A program made the position numbers and the translations under genes. 64,000 nucleotides of DNA from Flavobacteriales bacterium. GTDB taxonomy: Bacteria > Bacteroidota > Bacteroidia > UBA10329. Shown here piece after piece: positions 1 to 9,646 of this stretch. The notes below the pieces were generated by a model. The model did no database searches and was not told the DNA's origin. It worked only from the letters and a program-made list of their open reading frames with translations. How positions within the stretch are numbered: position 1 is the stretch's first letter; each line of letters starts with the position of its first letter. The stretch spans positions 1-64,000 of the forward strand of contig JAIPBM010000018.1 in the NCBI GenBank assembly GCA_021739695.1, written 5' to 3'.

Positions 1-216
1 GTGCGTATCCAAGGCCTCTTTTGCCCCTTTGATCACTTCCGGATGAGACGATAATCCCAGGTAATTATTAGCGCACATCACCACAACATCTTCGCCAGTG
101 CTAACATGAACTTCAGCACCCTGAGGTGTTGTAATTACACGTTCTCTTTTGAAAAGGCCCGCTTCTTGAATTGAACTCAGTTCTTCGGCCAAAAACTGTT
201 GATATTCTCCGTACAT
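1..216 (-). CDS. kbl: Glycine C-acetyltransferase (2-amino-3-ketobutyrate CoA ligase), N-terminal part
   Basis: Only the first 72 codons are in the window; the gene runs off the left edge in frame. The reading frame starts MYGEYQQF and contains [13 protein letters not shown] followed by [14 protein letters not shown], the N-terminal hallmark of the alpha-oxoamine synthase family (PLP-dependent, fold type I). The pattern fits Kbl, which cleaves 2-amino-3-ketobutyrate with CoA to glycine and acetyl-CoA in threonine breakdown. 8-Amino-7-oxononanoate synthase is a relative, but the PQGAEV stretch favours Kbl. The PLP lysine lies outside the window. A TAnnTTTG promoter element sits 20 bases upstream, divergent from sod. 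Confidence 0.85.
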   Translation of the reverse strand, partial: MYGEYQQFLAEELSSIQEAGLFKRERVITTPQGAEVHVSTGEDVVVMCANNYLGLSSHPEVIKGAKEALDTH

Positions 217-235
217 GTCGTTTGTTTTGGGATGC

Positions 236-243
236 CAAAAGTA
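236..243 (-). promoter_or_regulatory. Promoter -7 element for kbl
   Basis: On the minus strand the sequence reads TACTTTTG, an exact match to the Bacteroidota element TAnnTTTG, ending 20 bases before the kbl ATG. Confidence 0.5.
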
Positions 244-298
244 ATGGATCGATGATACTCAAAACGAGGCTTGGGGAACAAGCCCGTCCTTCGATTGT

Positions 299-306
299 TA
301 TATTTG
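299..306 (+). promoter_or_regulatory. Promoter -7 element for superoxide dismutase
   Basis: TATATTTG matches TAnnTTTG exactly and lies 39 bases before the chosen ATG at 345. This is one reason for not starting the gene at the upstream in-frame ATG at 171, which would lie before the promoter. Confidence 0.5.
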
Positions 307-344
307 CGGATCTAGAATTATTAACCTTCAAAAAACAAAATAGA

Positions 345-950
345 ATGGCTTTTGAATTACCGAGTCTTCCATATGCTTACGATGCTTTGGAACCGCATAT
401 TGATGCACGAACAATGGAAATCCATCACTCAAAGCATCACGCAGGCTACACGAATAATTTAAATAACGCAATTGCTGGTACTGAATTGGAAGGAAAATCC
501 ATTGAGGAAATCATGGTTGCTGGTTTCGATAATGCTGCCGTCAGAAACAATGGTGGTGGATTTTACAATCACAGTCTTTTTTGGCAAGTGATGTCGCCAA
601 ACGGTGGTGGACAACCTTCTGGTGCTTTGGCCGATGCCATCAATGCCGCTTACGGTTCATTTGATGGATTTAAAGATGCTTTTAGCAAAGCTGCTGCAAC
701 TCGTTTTGGTTCAGGTTGGGCTTGGCTTTGCGTAAAAGATGGTGGTGCTGTTGAAGTTTGCAGCAGCGCAAATCAAGATAATCCACTAATGCCAGGCATT
801 GGCTGCACTGGAACCCCTATTCTTGGCCTCGATGTTTGGGAACATGCTTATTACTTGAACTACCAAAACAGAAGACCAGATTACATTGCCGCATTTTTCA
901 ATGTGATCAATTGGGATGAAGTTTCTAAACGATATGCGGCTGGAAAGTAA
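345..950 (+). CDS. sodA: Superoxide dismutase, Mn/Fe family (Mn-like)
   Basis: The 201-residue product has the normal length of a bacterial Mn/Fe superoxide dismutase, which converts superoxide to H2O2 and O2. The four metal ligands are visible: H27, H76 in NHSLFW, and D163 and H167 in DVWEHAYY. The active-site glutamine is Q144 in ANQDNPLMP, with glycines before NHSLFW; this arrangement is typical of the Mn type, although cambialistic enzymes share it. There is no signal peptide, so it should be cytoplasmic. The start at [10 protein letters not shown] follows the family. The open frame extends 58 codons further upstream but that part overlaps the kbl leader and has no similarity to the family. 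Confidence 0.93.
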   Translation: MAFELPSLPYAYDALEPHIDARTMEIHHSKHHAGYTNNLNNAIAGTELEGKSIEEIMVAGFDNAAVRNNGGGFYNHSLFWQVMSPNGGGQPSGALADAINAAYGSFDGFKDAFSKAAATRFGSGWAWLCVKDGGAVEVCSSANQDNPLMPGIGCTGTPILGLDVWEHAYYLNYQNRRPDYIAAFFNVINWDEVSKRYAAGK

Positions 951-972
951 TTTCCAGTAGTAATGAAGGAAG

Positions 973-1002
973 AAAAAAGGCCCCGATATCGGGGCCTTTT
1001 TT
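973..1002 (+). terminator. Strong bidirectional-type terminator after sodA
   Basis: A perfect 30-base palindrome: six A, then GGCCCCGAT, its complement, then six T. It ends sodA and, because of the A run, could also stop minus-strand transcripts coming from the rmlD side. Confidence 0.9.
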
Positions 1003-1055
1003 ATGTTTATGAAGTAGTATAACTGCTTCTACCAACAACGCGAGAATAGCACTTT

Positions 1056-1967
1056 TTACTTGGAGCCTTTGGCCAATTGCTGTTCCATAAGCGCAATTCC
1101 TTCCTTGAAACTATGCGGATTGTATCCAAGTTCTCGTCTTGCCTTATCGAGGATGAAACCTGTAATTGGCGGACGTTTGGCCGGTTGATTCAAGGTTTTG
1201 GAAGAAACCGGTTGGATCAAGCTCTTGTCCAATCCATAATAATCGGCCACTTCGCGAACAAGTTCGATAATGGAAAATTGATCCTTGCCTGAGATATTAT
1301 ATATGCCAGTTGCGCTCTTATCAACAGCTAAAATACAGCCGTCAGCAAGATCTTCTGCAAGTGTTGGCGACCTGAATTGATCATCCACAACATTTATCGG
1401 ATTCCCTTTTTCAAGTGCTCCTTTAGCCCAAAGCACAATATTTGAGCGGCTCATATTATCCACAATTCCGTAAACGAGAACGGTTCGTAAAATAGCCCAT
1501 TTCAGTTTACTGTTCTGAACAATAAGTTCTCCTTTCCACTTGGCGGCACCGTAGTAACTAAGCGGATCAGCAACGCCTTCTTCATTATAAGGACCTTCTT
1601 TTCCGTTGAAAATGAAATCGGTTGATATGTGTACCAAATGGCAATTGTTCCGTTCAGCTGCATCAACTATATATTGCACCGCGTCAACATTTGCACGGTC
1701 GCAAGCGGCATGATCCAATTCGCAATCATCAACTTGGGTCATTGCCGCGGTGTGAATGATATGATCTGGCTTCACCAGATCAATCACCGAATCCACGCTT
1801 TCCCGATTTTCAATATCCAAAGGATAATAGGTATAACCCGTTTGGTCGAGCAATCGGTTGGCGCCTCTGGCCGTAGCAATGAGTTCAACATCATAACGGT
1901 CCTTGAGTTTATAGACAAGTTTCTGTCCCAACAATCCGTTAGAACCTGTTACGAGAATCTTTTTCAC
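1056..1967 (-). CDS. RmlD-like NAD(P)-dependent sugar nucleotide reductase
   Basis: A 303-residue extended short-chain dehydrogenase/reductase. GSNGLLGQ (residues 8-15) is the Rossmann nucleotide loop; STD at 115-117 and Y139-x3-K143 (YGAAK) supply the catalytic triad. The layout matches the RmlD subfamily (dTDP-4-dehydrorhamnose reductase), including the HTAAMTQVDDCE stretch near residue 72. No other rhamnose pathway genes are nearby, so the sugar substrate is uncertain. It is the last gene of a minus-strand run and its ATG overlaps the end of the channel gene by 4 bases, suggesting translational coupling. Confidence 0.75.
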   Translation of the reverse strand: MKKILVTGSNGLLGQKLVYKLKDRYDVELIATARGANRLLDQTGYTYYPLDIENRESVDSVIDLVKPDHIIHTAAMTQVDDCELDHAACDRANVDAVQYIVDAAERNNCHLVHISTDFIFNGKEGPYNEEGVADPLSYYGAAKWKGELIVQNSKLKWAILRTVLVYGIVDNMSRSNIVLWAKGALEKGNPINVVDDQFRSPTLAEDLADGCILAVDKSATGIYNISGKDQFSIIELVREVADYYGLDKSLIQPVSSKTLNQPAKRPPITGFILDKARRELGYNPHSFKEGIALMEQQLAKGSK

Positions 1968-2974
1968 TCTTTTGAAATTTCCGTTTTCATCGCAAAAATC
2001 TGTTCCGAAGTACCCAAGACAAACAGTTTAGAATCTGCTTGCACGAGCGTGTCGGGCGCTGGATTGAACACGTATTCGCCCACTGAAGTCTTAAATCCTA
2101 CGATGTTTACTCCCCAATTTTTGCGCACATTGAGGTCGTGAATCGTCAAGCCAATACACGACTTGGGCAAAATACTGCACTGAATTTCTTCGATGTGTGT
2201 ATTAGCAGAAGATTGACCAATAAGAAGGTCAACAAATTCTACCACGTCTGGTTTCACAACCAGTTGCGCCATGTGCGCGCCTCCAACCCTATCAGGCATT
2301 ATTACATTATCTACTCCTGCATGGCGCAATTTGGTGTCCGAATTATCTTCCGAAGCACGGCTAATGATCTTCAGTCCTGCATTATTAACTCGTGCTGTTA
2401 GCACAACAAATAGGTTGTCCGCATCATTCGGCAATGCCGAAATGAGCGCTCGTGCATCTTTTATCCCAGCGCGAATCAACACCTCATCGTGCGTTGCATC
2501 TCCTTCAACATAGAGGATTTTGTCGCTTTCCATCAATTCGGAAATGATGGCTTTGTCTTTTTCGACCACCACGCACTTCACACCATTTTCTGTTAGCGTC
2601 TGATAGGCTTGTTTGCCATTTCTGCCATACCCGCAAAGGATGGTGTGATTCTTTAATTTGTTTATGGTTCGATCCACGCGGAAGTGTAATAGAAGTCGTC
2701 TGAATTCACCATCGACCACGTATTTTGTAACCTCGGTGATGGTGTAGGCGAATGTACCAAAACTGCCCAGTATCAGAAACACGGTGAAAATCCGACCGTG
2801 GAATGACAGCGGCCTCACTTCATTGAAACCAACCGTTGTAACGGTAATAACCGTCATATAAATAGCATCCCAAACGTCATAGTTTTCAATAAACATATAG
2901 CCAGAGATGCCGATAAGCAGCAGCAGGCTAATGACAACGAACGGAAAATAGATCGAGCGGACGCGTTTGTTCAC
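1964..2974 (-). CDS. Two-TM potassium channel with C-terminal RCK (TrkA-N) domain
   Basis: 336 residues. Two membrane helices (about 9-29 and 62-83) flank a pore loop with TVTTVGFNEVRPLS at residues 44-57. A cytoplasmic RCK domain follows: GYGRNGK at 115-121 is the dinucleotide loop, and a TrkA-C-like part ends the protein. The architecture is that of MthK/Kch-type channels gated by ligands. The filter is unusual: the canonical TVGYG(D) reads TVGFN(E), so the second filter glycine is replaced by Asn51. It sits 21 bases after the PspC-like gene and overlaps rmlD by 4 bases. Confidence 0.82.
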   Translation of the reverse strand: MNKRVRSIYFPFVVISLLLLIGISGYMFIENYDVWDAIYMTVITVTTVGFNEVRPLSFHGRIFTVFLILGSFGTFAYTITEVTKYVVDGEFRRLLLHFRVDRTINKLKNHTILCGYGRNGKQAYQTLTENGVKCVVVEKDKAIISELMESDKILYVEGDATHDEVLIRAGIKDARALISALPNDADNLFVVLTARVNNAGLKIISRASEDNSDTKLRHAGVDNVIMPDRVGGAHMAQLVVKPDVVEFVDLLIGQSSANTHIEEIQCSILPKSCIGLTIHDLNVRKNWGVNIVGFKTSVGEYVFNPAPDTLVQADSKLFVLGTSEQIFAMKTEISKE

Positions 2975-2995
2975 GGGTCTAAAGAAACGGAAAGC

Positions 2996-3241
2996 TTAGA
3001 GATCCCAAACGCTTCTGCGTTTTGGTTGCACAGTCGGTTTAAAATAATGTTTGTGCTCGAGAACAAACGAACTGATGAGGTACACGATAATTGGCGATCC
3101 GAAGGTGAAGAAAGACAGGTAAATGAAATACATCCGAATGCTCGTGGCTTTTATCCCGAGCTTTTCGCCCAGCCACGAACAGACCCCGAAAATTTGGAAT
3201 TCGAACAGCGATACATACTTATCCTTTTCCTCTGAACTCAT
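2996..3241 (-). CDS. PspC-domain small membrane protein
   Basis: 81 residues from ATG at 3241, which overlaps the stop of the upstream DUF2851 gene in the arrangement ATGA; the longer open frame beginning at 3286 lies inside that gene. The core FGVCSWLGEKLGIKATSIRM followed by a hydrophobic helix (FIYLSFFTFGSPIIVYLISSF split by Gly-Ser-Pro) matches the PspC family. In enterobacteria PspC is an inner-membrane stress protein; in Bacteroidota the role of these stand-alone domains is not known. The tail is basic (KPTVQPKRRS). Confidence 0.75.
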   Translation of the reverse strand: MSSEEKDKYVSLFEFQIFGVCSWLGEKLGIKATSIRMYFIYLSFFTFGSPIIVYLISSFVLEHKHYFKPTVQPKRRSVWDL

Positions 3242-4509
3242 GAACCAGTTTTCAAAATATTGACCCCAATACTGCAAAATAAGCATTTTTTGTGGTCGCA
3301 GAAGTTGGATTTAAGTTCAATAAGCGCCTGAGACTCAGCAGCACTCTTCACTTCCAATCCTTGATCTGCAAACACGTTTACCTTGACGTTCTTCTCAGCA
3401 GGTAGTTGCTGCAGAATGGCCAATGCCTTGTCTTGCAACTCAGGTTTTGCTTCGCGATGAGCTGAGACAAATAGAAAAGGTGCAACCGCATTGATCAGAA
3501 TATTCTGAGCCATCACGGTTCCAATCCGCTTTGATTTTGCAGCTGATTCCTTCCCGAAATTGTATCGGGTTTCCCAATAATTGGATGGGGAAACACAAAT
3601 AGTTCTCGGATCAATCTGCTCATTATGATTTGAAAACCAGCGAAAGAACGCTCCCGTCTTTTGAAATAGTGCAGCCAACTGCGCTATTCTAACCGTTGGA
3701 AAATTGGCTGGCCGCAACCGAAGAAACTTCCACAGCTTATTATTCAATGGTTGCAATCCATATTTGTGTTGAAGAAAATCATATTCCTGTCGGAGGTGTT
3801 GCTGATAATCATCTTTAGGATGATTGAGAAACCCGGCATTTCCGAACAAGATGGCTTCGAGCTGAAAAAGGTCATCCTGATGTTTGGACAACACTTTCCA
3901 TGATGTATTTCTTGCTAGCTGTTCAAACGGATCAGCGTTAACTTTCATTCCGAATGACCGGAATAAAACAACCATGAATGCCTGCTCCAGATCACCGTTG
4001 AATTCTTCAACCAGCGAATCCATCCACTCAGATTTACGTTGCAGACGACCTATTAGTAAGGAATCGAACCACGCCATGCGTACCAATTCCGAGACCTCCA
4101 TAAACTGTTTTCCACAAGGTAGTGCATCTACCGAAGCGCTCAATTTCTCATAGCGTCTAAGCACCTGATCAGAAATGAGTTCCTTCAATTCTAAGGTTGG
4201 AAATGCGCCAAGCGATTCATTCAGGTCATCTTCAAAAACTACATGTAATATGATGTTTGAATAACTGGAATCGTGCTGATGATCATGTCGCAACCAATCT
4301 GAACTTCGAACATGAATTTCCACGTTTCCCGCCCATTCGGTGCCATCAACCTTGATACGCACATTCCGAAAATCAGGCCCAGCATCCTTATTCAATTCGC
4401 CTACACGAATGATCTGTAGATTTTGTCCATCCGAAGTTTTCAGACCTTGCTGATGGAACAGGCGATGTTGCCAAATGTGATGTAACAGTTCTTCCTTCGG
4501 ATAAGGCAT
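3238..4509 (-). CDS. DUF2851 family protein
   Basis: 423 residues, no signal peptide. The N-terminus (ELLHHIWQHRLF, then GELNKDAGPDFRNVRI and GNVEIHVRSSDW) is the conserved start of DUF2851, a Bacteroidota protein family of unknown function; GNVEIH with nearby acidic residues looks nuclease-like, but that is inference. The C-terminus has a cysteine cluster CDHKKCLFC close to residues 401-412, which may bind a metal. It starts a tightly spaced minus-strand run with the PspC-like protein, the channel and the RmlD-like reductase. Confidence 0.8.
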   Translation of the reverse strand: MPYPKEELLHHIWQHRLFHQQGLKTSDGQNLQIIRVGELNKDAGPDFRNVRIKVDGTEWAGNVEIHVRSSDWLRHDHQHDSSYSNIILHVVFEDDLNESLGAFPTLELKELISDQVLRRYEKLSASVDALPCGKQFMEVSELVRMAWFDSLLIGRLQRKSEWMDSLVEEFNGDLEQAFMVVLFRSFGMKVNADPFEQLARNTSWKVLSKHQDDLFQLEAILFGNAGFLNHPKDDYQQHLRQEYDFLQHKYGLQPLNNKLWKFLRLRPANFPTVRIAQLAALFQKTGAFFRWFSNHNEQIDPRTICVSPSNYWETRYNFGKESAAKSKRIGTVMAQNILINAVAPFLFVSAHREAKPELQDKALAILQQLPAEKNVKVNVFADQGLEVKSAAESQALIELKSNFCDHKKCLFCSIGVNILKTGS

Positions 4510-4544
4510 GAACTAAATATGGGAGATATTTTTAAAATATCCGA

Positions 4545-5360
4545 TTACAATCCTGCTTCGTCTAGAATTTCTTCCATCTGCTGTTGCATGATCAGCGCTT
4601 CAGCACGCGCAGCTTCAGCAAAATCCTCTCCCTGACTAGCATATATTATTCCCCTAGAAGAGTTGACCAAAAGCCCACATTTATCATTCATTCCGTACTT
4701 GGCCACTTCCGTCAGGCTTCCTCCTTGTGCGCCAACACCAGGCACTAAAAGAAAATGATCGGGCACGATATTCCGCACCTTTTTCATTAGACTCGCTTTT
4801 GTTGCACCAATCACAAACATGGTATTGTCTATTGTTCCCCAATCTTTGGCCTGCAACAAAACCTCTTCGAACAATTGTCCGTTTTCTGTCTTCAAAAACT
4901 GAAAATCAGCAGCGCCTTCGTTGGATGTAAGCGCCAAAAGCACCACCCAACGCTCCTTGTATTGGAAATATGGAAGCACGCTATCTGAACCCATGTAAGG
5001 CGAAAGCGTGATGGCATCAAAATTCATCTGATCAAAAAATCCGCGAGCATACATGCGCGTTGTGTTTCCAATATCGCCTCGTTTCGCATCTGCCAATTTC
5101 AACACTTCATCAGGAATGTGCTGCACGGTTTTCTCTAATGAAAGCCAACCTTCAAAACCACGGGCTTCGTAGAAAGCTGTATTCGGTTTGTAGGCCACGC
5201 ACAAGTCGTGCGTTGCATCAATGATCCGTTTGTTAAACTCATACATCGGATCCTGATAACCCAGCAGATGCGGGGGGATTTTTGCAAGGTCCGTGTCGAG
5301 TCCAATGCACAGGAAACTGCGCTTCTTTTGGATGTTTCTGAAAAGTTGAAGATGGTTCAT
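4545..5360 (-). CDS. pyrF: Orotidine-5'-phosphate decarboxylase (type 2)
   Basis: 271 residues, the length of the long PyrF subtype. [10 protein letters not shown] at 17-26 begins the barrel, and [10 protein letters not shown] at 91-100 carries the catalytic D-x-K-x-x-D (D91, K93, D96). [10 protein letters not shown] near residue 206 forms part of the phosphate site. It makes UMP from OMP, the last step of de novo pyrimidine synthesis. pyrG, which uses the UTP derived from UMP, begins 139 bases away in the opposite direction, so the two pyrimidine genes share a divergent control region. Confidence 0.95.
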   Translation of the reverse strand: MNHLQLFRNIQKKRSFLCIGLDTDLAKIPPHLLGYQDPMYEFNKRIIDATHDLCVAYKPNTAFYEARGFEGWLSLEKTVQHIPDEVLKLADAKRGDIGNTTRMYARGFFDQMNFDAITLSPYMGSDSVLPYFQYKERWVVLLALTSNEGAADFQFLKTENGQLFEEVLLQAKDWGTIDNTMFVIGATKASLMKKVRNIVPDHFLLVPGVGAQGGSLTEVAKYGMNDKCGLLVNSSRGIIYASQGEDFAEAARAEALIMQQQMEEILDEAGL

Positions 5361-5367
5361 GGCATGC

Positions 5368-5375
5368 CAAATCTA
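5368..5375 (-). promoter_or_regulatory. Promoter -7 element for pyrF
   Basis: Minus-strand TAGATTTG matches TAnnTTTG exactly. Only 7 bases separate it from the ATG, so the transcript would have almost no leader. Confidence 0.45.
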
Positions 5376-5455
5376 ATGAACTGCTGAATCTGACCACTGT
5401 TAATAATAGGTAAACATTCACAGGTTTTTCAACCGACTGCCCTTAGGATTATTCG

Positions 5456-5463
5456 TAGTTTTG
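5456..5463 (+). promoter_or_regulatory. Promoter -7 element for pyrG
   Basis: TAGTTTTG matches TAnnTTTG exactly, 35 bases before the pyrG ATG. Confidence 0.5.
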
Positions 5464-5495
5464 TTTCCCGTTCATCAACTACAGAACCAACGTAA

Positions 5496-7103
<1,608 letters not shown>

Positions 7104-7144
7104 ATCTTACTTTCTGAAGGGTTAGGCTTTATAGCCTCAAACTC

Positions 7145-7152
7145 TAACTTTG
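7145..7152 (+). promoter_or_regulatory. Promoter -7 element for yidC
   Basis: TAACTTTG matches TAnnTTTG exactly, 22 bases before the yidC ATG. Confidence 0.5.
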
Positions 7153-7174
7153 CGCCCCAAATTAAAAAGTCGGA

Positions 7175-9064
7175 ATGGACAAGAATTCAGCCATTGGGCT
7201 AACGCTCATCCTCGTTATTTTCCTCGGGTTCAACTATATGAACATGCCCACGGAGGAGGAACGTGCAGAAGCGTTACGCATCCAAGACTCTATTGCTGCC
7301 GTTGAAATTCAGCAAACACAGCAACAGAACGAAGCCGCAATTCAAGAAGCGGTACGCGATACAACCACTGTTAGCGAACAGATAACACCAGAAACGCTGA
7401 GCAGAGATTCTGCTGCAATGGTCGAGTATAAGTCCCAATTTGGGGAATTCGGTGATGCTTCGATGGGCGAAGATGGAACCGTAATTATTGAGAACGAACT
7501 ATTGGCCATTACGGTCAATAAACGAGGTGGTCATCCACTTTCTGTTCAACTAAAGAAATATCAAACATCAGACTCGCTGCCACTGTTACTTTTTGATGGG
7601 CAGCAGAACCGATTCTCGCTCGATTTCTTTGCGAAAAACAACCGCGTTTCTACACAAGAATTATACTTCGAACCATCTGTCGATGGTTTCTCCATTTCGG
7701 GTGAGGATAAGAAAAGCCTGACCATGCGTCTTAACGCTGGTCCAGAACAATACATCGAATACGTTTACACCATCACTGGCAACTCGTACATGGTTGATTT
7801 CGACATCAACCTTGTAGCAATGGACAAGGTGATTGAGCGTAATGTAACTGCCCTCGATCTACATTGGAAATCAGACCTTCCTCATCAGGAAAAAAGTCTG
7901 TCCAACGAGCGTCAGAACACCACTATCTATTATCGTCATAGCGATGAAGAGGTCGATTACCTTTCGGAGCGTTCTGACGAGAAAGAAAAATTCGCTACCG
8001 GTTTGCAATGGGTTGCTTTCAAACAGCAATTCTTTAGCACAGTTCTCATTGCGAAAGATGGTTGGGAAGCACCTACGGAAATTGAAACCATTCACGATGA
8101 AGCTTCCACTTCGGTTGTAAAAACCTGCGAGGCAAAATTCAGCATTCCGTTCGGACATCGTGAAATGGAACAAGTGGCATTGCAGTTCTATTTCGGACCA
8201 AATCAATACAATGCGCTAAAGGATTTCGACCTAGGTCTTGAGGAAATGATTCCTCTTGGATGGGGAATTTTTGCATGGGTCAATCGTCTTGCGGTAATCC
8301 CGGTCTTCAACCTGCTAAAAGACACAGGATTAGGTTACGGAATCATCATTTTGATTCTCACGCTAGTAATCAAACTGGTGTTGATGCCTTTTACCTATAA
8401 GGCCTATTTGAGCACCGCCAAAATGCGGGTGCTTAAACCTGAAATTGATGAAATAAACAAGAAGTTCGAAGGAAAAGACGACCCGATGGCCAAGCAACAG
8501 GCCACCATGGCGCTTTACAGCAAAGCAGGCGTAAACCCGTTGGGTGGATGTCTTCCAATGCTGTTCCAAATGCCAATTCTGATCGCTTTGTTCCGCTTTT
8601 TCCCAGCTTCTATCGAGCTTCGCCAGCAAAGCTTCCTTTGGGCCGATGACCTTAGTAGCTACGACAGCATTTACAACCTTCCATTTGAGATTCCATTCTA
8701 TGGAGATCACGTGAGTCTGTTCACGCTTTTGATGACCATTTCCACCATCATCTACACAAAGTCTAACATGAGCATGCAGGCGGGAAATCCGCAGATGGAG
8801 CAAATGAAATGGATGATGTATCTGATGCCAGTTATGATGCTTGGTTGGTTCAATAATTACGCATCCGGGCTTAGCTACTACTATTTCTTGGCCAACATGA
8901 TCACCTTTGGACAGAACTTCGCATTCAAAAAATTCGTGGACGATGACGCCTTGCATGCGAAACTCCAAGAGAACAAGAAGAATCCTAAAAAACAGTCTGG
9001 TTTCCAGAAACGATTGGAGGATATGGCCAAGCAACGAGGCTATCAACCACCAAAGAAAAAATGA
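7175..9064 (+). CDS. yidC: Membrane protein insertase YidC
   Basis: 629 residues, matching the Bacteroidota form of YidC/Oxa1. Residues 5-22 are an uncleaved N-terminal membrane helix. A large periplasmic domain (about 80-350) contains the conserved LQWVAFKQQFFSTVLIA. The insertase core follows, with GYGIIILILTLVIK, the loop AYLSTAKMRVLKPEI, NPLGGCLPMLFQMPI and the last helices around LMPVMMLGWFN. The tail is basic (KKNPKKQSGFQKRLED), as expected for ribosome contact. It inserts inner-membrane proteins with or without SecYEG. Confidence 0.96.
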   Translation: MDKNSAIGLTLILVIFLGFNYMNMPTEEERAEALRIQDSIAAVEIQQTQQQNEAAIQEAVRDTTTVSEQITPETLSRDSAAMVEYKSQFGEFGDASMGEDGTVIIENELLAITVNKRGGHPLSVQLKKYQTSDSLPLLLFDGQQNRFSLDFFAKNNRVSTQELYFEPSVDGFSISGEDKKSLTMRLNAGPEQYIEYVYTITGNSYMVDFDINLVAMDKVIERNVTALDLHWKSDLPHQEKSLSNERQNTTIYYRHSDEEVDYLSERSDEKEKFATGLQWVAFKQQFFSTVLIAKDGWEAPTEIETIHDEASTSVVKTCEAKFSIPFGHREMEQVALQFYFGPNQYNALKDFDLGLEEMIPLGWGIFAWVNRLAVIPVFNLLKDTGLGYGIIILILTLVIKLVLMPFTYKAYLSTAKMRVLKPEIDEINKKFEGKDDPMAKQQATMALYSKAGVNPLGGCLPMLFQMPILIALFRFFPASIELRQQSFLWADDLSSYDSIYNLPFEIPFYGDHVSLFTLLMTISTIIYTKSNMSMQAGNPQMEQMKWMMYLMPVMMLGWFNNYASGLSYYYFLANMITFGQNFAFKKFVDDDALHAKLQENKKNPKKQSGFQKRLEDMAKQRGYQPPKKK

Positions 9065-9106
9065 TCTGGTAGGGTTTTTGGCCTTACTGGCAGCAAAACA
9101 TCCGAC

Positions 9107-9637
9107 ATGAAAAAGTTACTCTTCATTATTGGCTTCTGCTCCATTGGAGCGGTGGTTTTGAACAGCTGTAAAAGCAATAAACTCACCACAACTGCTGGTG
9201 CGCAAACCGCACCAAAAGAATCGATCATGCAAACTGAGCCTCAACTTTTGGCATCCATCGAACGTACCGCGTGCTACGGCCGATGCCCTATGTACAAGGC
9301 TACTTTTTTGGACAATGGCGAAGTGATCTACGTTGGAAAACGATTTGTGGATAAAGAAGGCACGTACAAAACGCTTATCTCGCAAGAAGAAGTGCTGGAG
9401 ATCAAAAAGAAGATAACTGAACTCGACTATTTTGGTTTGGACAGCCTTTATCCTACGCCCATTTCTGATTTTCCTTCGTGCATAACAGAAGCCAGTTTGA
9501 ATGGTAAGCGGAAAAAAGTGATTGACCGAAGGAGTCCTCCAGAAAACCTAATGGCCTTTGAAAGATTCCTGGACGGAATGTTGGAAGGAAAGGAACTCGA
9601 GAAAATTTCTGACGAAACGAATTACGAAGAACGATAA
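9107..9637 (+). CDS. DUF6438-type lipoprotein
   Basis: 176 residues. A lipoprotein signal (KKLLFIIGFCSIGAVVLNSC) puts the lipidated cysteine at residue 21. The mature part has ACYGRCPMYKATFLDNGEVIYVG, the signature of DUF6438, whose function is unknown; the two cysteines in CYGRC are conserved in that family. It follows yidC by 42 bases and is convergent with the PD40 protein. Confidence 0.75.
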   Translation: MKKLLFIIGFCSIGAVVLNSCKSNKLTTTAGAQTAPKESIMQTEPQLLASIERTACYGRCPMYKATFLDNGEVIYVGKRFVDKEGTYKTLISQEEVLEIKKKITELDYFGLDSLYPTPISDFPSCITEASLNGKRKKVIDRRSPPENLMAFERFLDGMLEGKELEKISDETNYEER

Positions 9638-9646
9638 GTCAATCGC

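Noticed and set aside
1629-2141. 170-codon plus-strand frame across the rmlD-channel junction
   Set aside because: It spans two supported minus-strand genes and shows no motif.
7104-7144. Terminator after pyrG (AGGC-TTTAT-AGCCT)
   Set aside because: The stem is only 4-5 bp and no T run follows.
8363-9046. 227-codon open frame on the minus strand within yidC
   Set aside because: It is fully inside a strongly supported gene on the other strand and its translation has no recognisable motif.
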